Shown here one piece after another: positions 1 through 8,363 of a DNA stretch of 64,000 bases; position 1 is the first letter of the stretch; each line of letters begins with the position of its first letter. The notes under the pieces were generated by a model that saw nothing but the letters and a program-made list of their open reading frames with translations, was not told the origin of the DNA and did no database searches. The stretch comes from CAZKWG01 sp964615375 (GTDB taxonomy: Bacteria > Myxococcota_A > UBA796 > CAZKWG01), in assembly GCA_964615375.1 (NCBI GenBank), contig CAZTOW010000034.1, forward strand, positions 41,483 to 105,482. The letters run 5' to 3'. The translations under genes were made by a program, and so were the position numbers.

Positions 1-1
1 G

Positions 2-1372
2 GCCTGGTTCGCCCACCTGGGAGACTCGGACGCGCTGTTGAGCCTGGCCGAGGAGGACACGGACGGGGAGCGGCGGCGGGCGCTGGCCCTCGACGATCTG
101 CGCGCGGCCTGCCGGCGGGCGGCGGAGCGCGGAGACGGGGAGATCGCGGCGTTGACGGCGCGGGCGGCGGTGGCGGCGCAGGCGCTCCCCTACGCCGAGG
201 CGCTCGCCCTGCTGGATCGGGCCCGCGCCAGCGCTCCCGAGCGGAGGCGCGCGGAGCTGGAGACGGATCGCGCGCGCGCCCTGCGCCTGCTCGGCCGGGC
301 TGATGAGGCCGCGGAGGCGGTGGATCGCGCGGTCGCCGGGACCCGGGGGCTCGCGCGGGCCGTGGCGCTGGGGCAGCGGGCCGCCATCACCGGGAACCGC
401 TCGGAGACGATCGAGGCCGAGGCCGACCTGCGCGAGGCGATCACGCTCGCCCACACGGCGGGGGCGCGGGGCCACGAGGCGCTCCTGCGCGCGCAGCTCG
501 TCATGCTCTTCCGGGTCCGACAGCGCCTGGAGGAGGCCAGCGCCGCGCTGGAGGGGGTGCCGAGCGGAGAGCTCCCCAGGAGCGCCCGGATGTTCCTCGA
601 GGCCGAGCAGGCCGCGGTCTGCTACGCGAGGACGGACCTGCGCGGCGCCATGGAGGGCCTGCGGTCCGCGCTGAGGATGGCCGAGGAGCTCGGGCAGACC
701 GCGCGCGTGGCCGTCTACGGCCTCAACCTCTGCACCACCGCCTCCGAGATGGAGGGCGGCGGCGAGCTCTCCGAGCTGGAGCTCACCCTGGAGCGATCAC
801 TGGGCGCCTTCCGGCAGCAGGGGGACGTGCGGGGGGTGGGCATCGCGCTGCTGCGTCGGGCCAGCCTGCGCCTGGCCGCGGCGCGCCCCGAGGAGGCGCG
901 GGCCAGCCTGCGCGAGTGCGTCGGTCTGTTCGAGCATGCGGGCCTCCAGGTGCAGACGCTGGTTCCGCTCCTGACGCTGGTGGAGACCTCCCTGGCGCTC
1001 GGCCAGCCGGAGGAGGCGCTGGGCCAGGCCGAGGCGGCGGAGGCCCTCGCCGGGCGCCTCGGCTCCTGGTCCACGCAGCTCATGGCGCGGGTCTGGCGCG
1101 GGCGGGTCCTCGCCGAGCGGGGGGACCTGCGCGGCGGTCTGGAGATCGTCGAGGGAGCGCGGGAGCGGCTTCAGCGCGAGGGGGAGCGGCGCGCGGCGGC
1201 CCTCGCCCTGGCCTTCGAGGCGGCGATTCGCGGAGAGCTGGGTCAGATCGCCGAGGCGCGCCGGGCGCTGGCCGAGGCGCGGGCGCTGCAGAGGGCGCTC
1301 ACCCTCGGGCCGTGGACGGACCTGGCCCGCGCCATCGAGCGCGCCGCCCTCAGCCTCCCTCCCGACACGTAG
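2..1372 (+). CDS. TPR-rich protein, C-terminal part (5' end outside window)
   Basis: The frame is already open at base 2 and ends at TAG 1370-1372, so about 456 codons of a longer protein are seen. An in-frame TTG at 38 exists, but coding continues upstream of it. The visible protein is almost wholly Ala/Leu/Glu/Arg helices arranged as repeated helix hairpins (for example YAEALALLDRA near visible residue 65), which is the pattern of tetratricopeptide repeats. No kinase, P-loop or membrane motif is left in view. In myxobacteria such arrays often form the C-terminal scaffold of Ser/Thr kinases or AAA regulators; that is family knowledge, not something seen here. Its last 23 bases overlap the convergent esterase gene. 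Confident as a helical repeat protein; its function is unknown. Confidence 0.75.
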   Translation, partial: AWFAHLGDSDALLSLAEEDTDGERRRALALDDLRAACRRAAERGDGEIAALTARAAVAAQALPYAEALALLDRARASAPERRRAELETDRARALRLLGRADEAAEAVDRAVAGTRGLARAVALGQRAAITGNRSETIEAEADLREAITLAHTAGARGHEALLRAQLVMLFRVRQRLEEASAALEGVPSGELPRSARMFLEAEQAAVCYARTDLRGAMEGLRSALRMAEELGQTARVAVYGLNLCTTASEMEGGGELSELELTLERSLGAFRQQGDVRGVGIALLRRASLRLAAARPEEARASLRECVGLFEHAGLQVQTLVPLLTLVETSLALGQPEEALGQAEAAEALAGRLGSWSTQLMARVWRGRVLAERGDLRGGLEIVEGARERLQREGERRAAALALAFEAAIRGELGQIAEARRALAEARALQRALTLGPWTDLARAIERAALSLPPDT

Positions 1373-2579
1373 GGAAGTAGGCCCGCGCCGCGCTGTTCCC
1401 GCGCAGGGCCCCGCAGACCTCGGCGCACCAGGCCGAGCCCGGAGCCTCCGCGCAGCAGGTGTTGATCGCGTCGATCAGGGGGCGCGCCCCGGCCACCCCA
1501 CCCCCGCACATCGCGCCGCTGTGCTGTTGGACACAGCGCAGCGCGGCCTCGTCCGCGGTGTCGAGGGCGACGGCCCGGCAGCGCTCCGCGCAGCTCCCGC
1601 AGCTCCCCGCCTCGAAGCCCAGCGCCCGGAGCTCGCGCGCGAGCACGGGGCCCACGGTGGGGTTCTCCACCGCGCAGTCGGCGAAGAGCTGGCAGGCGTC
1701 GGCGCAGAGATCCGCTCCTCCGCAGTCGATCTGCTGGCCCGGCTCGTCCTCGAAGGGGCCGGCGACGCAGGCGGGCGCGCGGTCCAGCGCGGGCAGGGGC
1801 GCGAGCGCGAGGCCTTGAGAGCCGCGCGGGTTGGCCAGCAGGAGGTCGATCATCCAGCCGTTCAGCTCGTCGAGCCAGGCGTGACCCACCTCCGCCCCCC
1901 GGCAGGTGACGACGCGGGCGCCCTGGCGGGCGTAGGCCTGGGAGGCCGCGGCGGCCTCGGCCTCGAAGCCGATGTCCTTGACCCGCACGTTGCCCGCCCG
2001 CCCGCTCCAGCGGTCGTTCTCCCCGCCCCAGGTGACCAGGACCAGCCGATCCTTCAGGTCCACCGGCCCGACGGGGCTGGTGTTGCCGTAGATGCCCGAG
2101 GCGACGATGGCCCCCGCCAGCACGTCCGCCCGGCGCTGCAGGATGTGGTTGGTCATGCTGCCGCCCGCGGAGTGCCCGGTCACCCAGACCTGCTCGGGGT
2201 CGGCCGCCCCCTGAGAGACCGCGCAGGCGACCAGGGCGTCGAACAGCGCGAGATCAGCGTTGGGCGCGGACTCCTCTCCCGGCGGGCGCATGGCGTCCCA
2301 GACCGGCCACAGGCTGCCGTGCCCGGCGCTGGAGGGGGCCAGCACCAGGAAGCCGCGATCGGCGAAGTCGGACAGGCGGGCCCGCCCGGCGAAGAGCAGG
2401 CCGTTCTCCGTGGTCCCGTTCAAGGCCACCAGCAGGGGAGCGGGCCCCTCCTTTGGGGGGAGCAGGGCCCAGACCGCGCGCGGCTCGCCGTCCACGGTGA
2501 GCCGGTTCCAGCCCGACCGGAAGCTGGGGCAGTCGGCCAGGGCCAGGGAGGACAGGAGGAGGACGAGCAGGGCGAGCAT
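1350..2579 (-). CDS. Secreted esterase of the PHB depolymerase / LpqC type
   Basis: A 409-residue alpha/beta-hydrolase. The ATG at 2579 is chosen because it starts a clean signal peptide (a Leu-rich core ending LALADC); the frame is open further upstream but has no export signal there. A catalytic triad can be proposed: nucleophile Ser137 in GHSAGG, Asp189 in the segment GGENDR, and His233 in VGHAW, spaced as in the polyhydroxybutyrate depolymerase/feruloyl esterase family. Residues about 250-409 form a Cys-rich extension (many CxxC pairs) not needed for the hydrolase core, perhaps a disulphide-bonded surface module. It should hydrolyse ester bonds outside the cytoplasm; the substrate is unknown. 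It overlaps the upstream TPR gene tail to tail and is divergent from the Asp-Thr lipoprotein gene. Confidence 0.8.
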   Translation of the reverse strand: MLALLVLLLSSLALADCPSFRSGWNRLTVDGEPRAVWALLPPKEGPAPLLVALNGTTENGLLFAGRARLSDFADRGFLVLAPSSAGHGSLWPVWDAMRPPGEESAPNADLALFDALVACAVSQGAADPEQVWVTGHSAGGSMTNHILQRRADVLAGAIVASGIYGNTSPVGPVDLKDRLVLVTWGGENDRWSGRAGNVRVKDIGFEAEAAAASQAYARQGARVVTCRGAEVGHAWLDELNGWMIDLLLANPRGSQGLALAPLPALDRAPACVAGPFEDEPGQQIDCGGADLCADACQLFADCAVENPTVGPVLARELRALGFEAGSCGSCAERCRAVALDTADEAALRCVQQHSGAMCGGGVAGARPLIDAINTCCAEAPGSAWCAEVCGALRGNSAARAYFPTCREGG

Positions 2580-2737
2580 GGCCGAAGCGTACCCGGGACG
2601 TACCCAACTGGCCATCGGGACGGTCGATGACACCGACTGTGACGGTGTTGTTGCGGGCGGGGTCCATGGTAGGATGTTCTCTGTATGAAGCACGCCGGGG
2701 CGCGCCGCCATCTGCGACGCGCGCGTGGAGAGATCTC

Positions 2738-3481
<744 letters not shown>

Positions 3482-3484
3482 CAG

Positions 3485-4201
3485 CTATTCCTGTTTTAGC
3501 TCGGGCGGCACGAAGCCCTCGTCGAGGCGCCAGGGGCCCATGCGGGTCGGCGCGCTGACCAGGGCGGGCAGGCGCTCCAGGTAGTCCGCCCGGGGGATGG
3601 ACCGCGCGCCGAAGCGCTCGAGGTGCTCGGTGTGGGTCTGGCTGTCGATGAGCGGGAAGCCCCAGCGCTGGAGCTGGCGCGCCAGCCAGACGAAGGCGAC
3701 CTTGGAGGCGTCGGGCTCCAGCGCGAACATGCTCTCGCCGGAGAAGAGGTTGCCCAGCGAGACGCCGTAGAGCCCGCCGACCAGGCGCCCGTCCAGCCAG
3801 GCCTCCGCCGAGTGGGCGTAGCCGAGGCGGTGGAGCTGGGTGTAGGCGGCCAGCATGTCTCGGGTGATCCAGGTGCCGCGCTGGCGCCGACGGCGGGCGG
3901 CCCGACAGTTGCGGATCACCTCCTCAAACGCCGTGTCCAGGCGGATCTCGAAGCGGCGCTGGCGCATGACCTTGGCCAGGCTGCGCGGGACGTGCAGCTC
4001 ATCGGTGAACAGCACGAAGCGCGGGTCCGGGGAGAACCAGAGGATGGGCTGGCCCTCGCTGTACCAGGGGAAGATGCCGTTCTGATAGCCGAAGAGCAGG
4101 CGCGCCGGGCTCAGGTCACCCCCGACGCCCAGCAGGCCGTCCGGCTCGGCCAGCGAGGGGTGGGGGAAGGCGACGGTCTCGGGGATGCGGAAGACGGGCA
4201 C
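3485..4201 (-). CDS. aat: Leucyl/phenylalanyl-tRNA--protein transferase
   Basis: A 238-residue cytoplasmic enzyme that transfers Leu or Phe from aminoacyl-tRNA to proteins with N-terminal Arg or Lys, marking them for ClpS/ClpAP (N-end rule). Family signatures are all present: EPDGLLGVGGDLSP, GIFPWYSEGQPILWFSPDPR, RGTWIT, YAHSAEAW, GGLYGVSLGNLFSGESMF and LIDSQ. The length matches the usual 230-240. The start is taken as GTG 4201, which aligns best with family N-termini; an in-frame GTG at 4219 is possible, and neither has a strong Shine-Dalgarno. It is divergent from the coiled-coil gene at 4259, so the two may share a promoter region of about 50 bp. Confidence 0.93.
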   Translation of the reverse strand: MPVFRIPETVAFPHPSLAEPDGLLGVGGDLSPARLLFGYQNGIFPWYSEGQPILWFSPDPRFVLFTDELHVPRSLAKVMRQRRFEIRLDTAFEEVIRNCRAARRRRQRGTWITRDMLAAYTQLHRLGYAHSAEAWLDGRLVGGLYGVSLGNLFSGESMFALEPDASKVAFVWLARQLQRWGFPLIDSQTHTEHLERFGARSIPRADYLERLPALVSAPTRMGPWRLDEGFVPPELKQE

Positions 4202-4258
4202 GCTCGAAACGTAGCGCACGGAGGCGCGCTGTGGGAGGATGGGCGCGGGAGAGCCCGA

Positions 4259-5101
4259 ATGCCCCCAGCTCCCGACGCCCTCGCCCGGCAGATGTCGCAC
4301 CTCCAGGATCGCCTGGCGATGGCGGCGGTGATGGATCCGCTGCGGCGGCGGGGGGAGGAGCTCGCGGCCCGGCAGAGCGCGCTCCCGGCGCTGCGCAGCG
4401 CGGGCTACGGCTGGTACAGCGGGCTGGAGGCCGAGATCGCGCGCCTCCGAGGCCAGATGCACGAGCAGGTCCACCAGGCGGAGCGGGCGCGGACCACGCT
4501 CACGGCCCCGCTCTCGGCCCGGCTCCAGGCGGCGGGGCGGGGGGCGCCGGCGGGGCTGGAGCGCGAGCTCGACGCCATCGACGACGCGCTGGTGGGCTGC
4601 GAGCGCCAGCTCGAGGCCACGCTGAGGCCCTACCTGAGCGCGGTGGACCGCTGTCTGGCCCGCGCCCGCGGCGGTGAGGAGACCCTGGCCCTCTTCGCCG
4701 AGGCCGGCTTCCGGCTCCCCCCGGGCGAGCGCCCCGTCCTCGCCGCGCGCGCCGCCTGGCTGCTGGAGCCCGACGCTCCCCCGGGCGCGCTGCTGCTCAG
4801 CGACCGGCGCCTGCGCTTCGAGCGGCGGGACGACCGCGTGCTGCGCCGGAACCGCCCCGGCCTCGCGGTGGAGCGGACCACTGACCGCGCCGTCCTGCTG
4901 GACGAGCCGCACGACGCGCTCCAGAGCGCCCGCGACGCGAGCTCCGGCGTGGTGCTGAAGGAGCCCAGGCTCACGCTGACCTGGCGGGGCGGAGCCCTGG
5001 TCGGCCGCGCGCTCACGCTCCAGCTGGAGCGCCCGGTGGCGGCGGAGCTGGCGGCGCTCTGCGAGGCGCTGCGGCGGGGGGATCTGTCGGGGTTGAGATG
5101 A
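4259..5101 (+). CDS. Coiled-coil protein of unknown function
   Basis: A 280-residue cytoplasmic protein with no signal peptide. The ATG at 4259 is preceded by GGGAGAG about 7 bp upstream. Residues about 1-145 are strongly helical and heptad-like (Glu/Arg/Ala/Leu-rich, few Gly), consistent with a coiled coil. The C-terminal 130 residues change to alternating strands (GALLLSDRRLRFERRD and PRLTLTWRGGALVG), which could be a small PH/GRAM-like beta domain; this is only a guess from strand pattern. It is divergent from aat and its stop lies 1 bp from the stop of the convergent large ATPase gene. Not recognised as any named family. Confidence 0.65.
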   Translation: MPPAPDALARQMSHLQDRLAMAAVMDPLRRRGEELAARQSALPALRSAGYGWYSGLEAEIARLRGQMHEQVHQAERARTTLTAPLSARLQAAGRGAPAGLERELDAIDDALVGCERQLEATLRPYLSAVDRCLARARGGEETLALFAEAGFRLPPGERPVLAARAAWLLEPDAPPGALLLSDRRLRFERRDDRVLRRNRPGLAVERTTDRAVLLDEPHDALQSARDASSGVVLKEPRLTLTWRGGALVGRALTLQLERPVAAELAALCEALRRGDLSGLR

Positions 5102-5102
5102 G

Positions 5103-8100
5103 TCAGCGCGCGAGGAGGCTGAGCCCGCGCTCCCCTTGAGTGCGGAGGTGCCGCGCGAAGAGGCCAATGGAGAGCCGATACTGGTCCTTGCGGCCAATCC
5201 GCTCCTCGAAGATGGTGCGGAGTCGAAGACCGGCCAGATCTCGGAGGCGCTCCTGAAGCGCGTCAGGGTCACGAGGCGAGCCGAGCCGAGCTGTCTGCCG
5301 AGCGATGTCCCGAACCGAGACATAGCGGTTCCCTGCCTGGAGCACAGCCAGCGCGCGCGCGACCAGAAGGTCCTCGGGATCCTGGAGCGCGTCCATCAGA
5401 TAGGCGAAGGCGGGCGTTCTCGACACGACGCTGTTCGCGAAGACCTGCTCCACGTCGGCAACGCAGGCGAGGCGATGTCGGTCCTTCAGCACATGCTCGA
5501 AGAGCTCGCGACAGACGTACTGTAGCAGGTACGGCTGGCGTCCCGTCTCGCGCAGAATCCTGTCCGACGCGCTGCGGGTCACCTGGAACACCCCCTTAGG
5601 CCGTCCCTCCACCAGCTCACGCGCTGCGTCCTCGGGTAGGGTGGCCAGCTCGATCTCCACCGCGAGCTTGAAGAGGCGATCCTTGCGGCTCGAGGTGTGG
5701 CGACGGAGCACATCGGTCACGCCCGCCATGACGAAGGAGATCTGTCGGGCTGAGAGCATGACGGCCCGCAACGTCGCGACGACCTCCTCGGGTAGCCCCC
5801 CCGGCCCCCCGCGCTCCGCCAGATCCACCAGGGAGAAGAGGCGCTCCATCTCGTCGAGCAGGATGAGAACGCGTCGCCCTCGCTCGGCCAGCGCCCGATC
5901 CCAGTCTCGGATCAGCCCCTTGAACGACTCGAATGGATTACGCCCAAAGACCGCAGGGTCTGGCAACGACAGCCGTAGGTCTTTCCGGGCCAGCTCCCGC
6001 TGAACAGGAGCCGCGAGGACGTCCAGGAAGAAGCTGGTCGGGCTGGCCCCGCGATCCAGGCTCTGCAGGTCGATGAGCACGGCGATGTAGCGGGAATGGA
6101 TCTCCGGAGCCTGGCGGAGGGCGTTCAGCAGCGAGGTCTTCCCGATGCGGCGATCCCCGAGCACGAGCACCGCGTTGTCCTGCGCTGAGCCCACCAGCGC
6201 CCGTTGAATCTCCTTGATCTGCTGATCCCGCCCCAGCACGTGGCCGAGATCCTCGAGCGCTCGTCCGACCACATAGGGGTTGGCGGGCTCCTGTCGGTGG
6301 ACCAGGACCCGGCGCAACGGCACGGAGAAGCTCTCCACGCGCGTGCTGAGCCGCTTGACCCGGCCATCGCCCTCATCGAGCTCATAGCGCAGGTCCAGAC
6401 GAGCGGTGTCTCCGGCGCGTAACGCGTCCAGCGCACAGGTCAGGACGAGCTCCTGCGCTGAGCCCGAGGCGAGCGGTGGAAGCGGCGAGACATCACCGAA
6501 AGCACGCTTCTGAACCGGAATGCCATCCTCTCCTACGAGGGTGGGACGTGGCTGCACCCCGTAGACCGCGCCCATCTGGGAGCGGCGCACCTCCACCACC
6601 AGCCGCGCTCCCGCGCGCGCCTCCAACCCATCGCTGAGGAGCTGGTGGCTGAGATCGAAGCTCTCCTGGGTCGGGGCAGCCTCCAGGATCAGCCGGAGCG
6701 CCTCCAGCACCGCGCCCACGGGCCCCTGGGCGTCATAGGGCTCCAGCTCGCGGCGCAGGCGGTCGAGCGCGCGCGCCCCCCCCTCCCGGGCCCGCTCCGC
6801 CGCCGCGCGGAGCCGCGCCCCGACTGTGGGCTCGACCTCCAGAAGATCACACAGCTCCGCCACCAGCCGAAGCGCACCCCCCGATGGCCGGGACTCGCTG
6901 AGCATCCCCGCGATCAGGTCAGGGACGGCGTGCTGCGCGCGGAGCAGCCAGGGCGCGAGCAGCTCCCTGAGGAAGACCTGTCCGGCAGACTGCAGCGCGA
7001 GCAGGCGTGCGCCCAGCTCCGGGAGCAGGCCTCGACGCGCGAAGAGGGCGAAGGGCACGTCTCCCGGGCGCCGGTGCATCAGCAGACTCAGGTTCCGCCC
7101 CTCGAGGATCGCGCGCGCATCCTCCGTAGAGAGCGAGGCGAGCTCGTAGGGCAGCAGCAGCGCGAGCAGCAGCCCCCAGCCACACTCCTGACGCCAGACA
7201 TCCATCCCCGGACCATGCACGACCCGTGGCTGGCATGCCCACCGAAACCCGTCCCCGAAGAGCACCGTCGCCCGACGGAACTGCCGCTCCAACAGGGCGA
7301 GCTTGGCCTGCTCCACCAGCCAGACGCCCAGCGCAGGCGCATCTACGGAGCGCCCGATGGCGCGGCGGGCCAGCTCAGCGCGGGCCTTGAGCACGCTCCT
7401 GTCCCACACCAGCGAGGGCGGCTGCTGAAGCTCCTCCTCGCTGAGGGCCTCTCGGGAAGGCTGGCCGCCCACAGGCTGAGCGAGCTCCTCCTGAACCCAG
7501 GGGGTGAGCTGATCCCAGCTCAGCGGCGCTCCGCGTGAGCCGAGGTCGATGGGGCGGCCCTGACCCTGCTCGACCTGCGGAGGGAGGAGGGCCGGATGTG
7601 CGGTGACCACCTGAGGTGCGGCCGGATCCTCAAACTCAGCGGCAGCGGAGAAGTCCAGATCTCGGAGCCGTCGCAGGTTGGTGAGGAGGAGCTCGAGGTC
7701 GCTGCCGCGGGCGACCTTGACGGCCGCGCGCATACGCCGGAGTCGCGGGACGATCTCGTCGTAGAGCTCCTCCCGCATCATCTCGGCGACCAGGTCGCCC
7801 GCCTCCCGCCGCCAGCGCTCGACCCGCTCCCGGATCTCCCTCTGACGGCGCTCCAGCGTTTCGCGGGCCAGCTCGACCTCGAACTGCGTCTCCTCCCGGA
7901 GTCGCATCAGCGCCCGCAAGGGCTCCTGATGGGCGCCTGCCAGGTCATCCCGGTCCCAGGTCTCGAGATCCTTCGCCGCCGTGGCGAGCGCCTCGACCCT
8001 CGCGCGAGCGGCCTCCAGGCCCGCGTCATCAGCCCCCTCCTGCACGAGGCGCTCCAGGTCGTCCCGACAGCGGGCCGCCTCCCCCATGCTGTCCAGGTCG

Positions 8101-8363
8101 CGGAGGCTCTGCCGAAAGCGCTCCCAGACCTCCTCTTCCTGCCCGCGGTCGTGCTCGCGCGCCAGCAGCAGCGCATCTCGCAACGCGTGGGCGTCGCAGA
8201 GCTCCCCGATCACGTCCCTCCAGTCTCGGTCTCCCGCGCAAAAGGAAAGCAGATCCTGCCAGAACAGCGCGAGCGACTCGTCATCCACGGGCTCGCGCAG
8301 GCGGACGAGCGCAGGGGCCGTCGACCGCAGCGCCCGGAGAGAGGGGAGGTGATCCTGGCTCAC
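5103..8363 (-). CDS. Large AAA/STAND-like P-loop ATPase with helical N-terminus
   Basis: A 1086-residue protein, last gene of the 12.8-5.1 kb operon. Its GTG start overlaps the stop of the KGGVGR gene (GTGA, 8360-8363). Residues about 1-250 are charged helices, probably coiled coil; 300-600 are helical repeats; 620-700 are beta-rich. An NPYVVGRALEDLGHVLGRD segment, resembling the NPY...GR box that precedes the P-loop in AAA_16/STAND ATPases, leads to a Walker A, GDRRIGKTS (about 735-744). Walker B is ILLDEMERLF (about 832-840), followed by a sensor-like segment and a C-terminal winged-helix-like region (VSVRDIARQTARLG). It has no membrane segments. It probably acts as an NTP-driven switch working with the upstream ATPase. 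No effector domain was recognised in it. Confidence 0.8.
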   Translation of the reverse strand: MSQDHLPSLRALRSTAPALVRLREPVDDESLALFWQDLLSFCAGDRDWRDVIGELCDAHALRDALLLAREHDRGQEEEVWERFRQSLRDLDSMGEAARCRDDLERLVQEGADDAGLEAARARVEALATAAKDLETWDRDDLAGAHQEPLRALMRLREETQFEVELARETLERRQREIRERVERWRREAGDLVAEMMREELYDEIVPRLRRMRAAVKVARGSDLELLLTNLRRLRDLDFSAAAEFEDPAAPQVVTAHPALLPPQVEQGQGRPIDLGSRGAPLSWDQLTPWVQEELAQPVGGQPSREALSEEELQQPPSLVWDRSVLKARAELARRAIGRSVDAPALGVWLVEQAKLALLERQFRRATVLFGDGFRWACQPRVVHGPGMDVWRQECGWGLLLALLLPYELASLSTEDARAILEGRNLSLLMHRRPGDVPFALFARRGLLPELGARLLALQSAGQVFLRELLAPWLLRAQHAVPDLIAGMLSESRPSGGALRLVAELCDLLEVEPTVGARLRAAAERAREGGARALDRLRRELEPYDAQGPVGAVLEALRLILEAAPTQESFDLSHQLLSDGLEARAGARLVVEVRRSQMGAVYGVQPRPTLVGEDGIPVQKRAFGDVSPLPPLASGSAQELVLTCALDALRAGDTARLDLRYELDEGDGRVKRLSTRVESFSVPLRRVLVHRQEPANPYVVGRALEDLGHVLGRDQQIKEIQRALVGSAQDNAVLVLGDRRIGKTSLLNALRQAPEIHSRYIAVLIDLQSLDRGASPTSFFLDVLAAPVQRELARKDLRLSLPDPAVFGRNPFESFKGLIRDWDRALAERGRRVLILLDEMERLFSLVDLAERGGPGGLPEEVVATLRAVMLSARQISFVMAGVTDVLRRHTSSRKDRLFKLAVEIELATLPEDAARELVEGRPKGVFQVTRSASDRILRETGRQPYLLQYVCRELFEHVLKDRHRLACVADVEQVFANSVVSRTPAFAYLMDALQDPEDLLVARALAVLQAGNRYVSVRDIARQTARLGSPRDPDALQERLRDLAGLRLRTIFEERIGRKDQYRLSIGLFARHLRTQGERGLSLLAR

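Noticed and set aside
4220..5323. N-terminal extension of aat on the minus strand
   Set aside because: The frame stays open for 370 codons upstream but is opposite the coiled-coil gene, and the family length is satisfied from base 4201.
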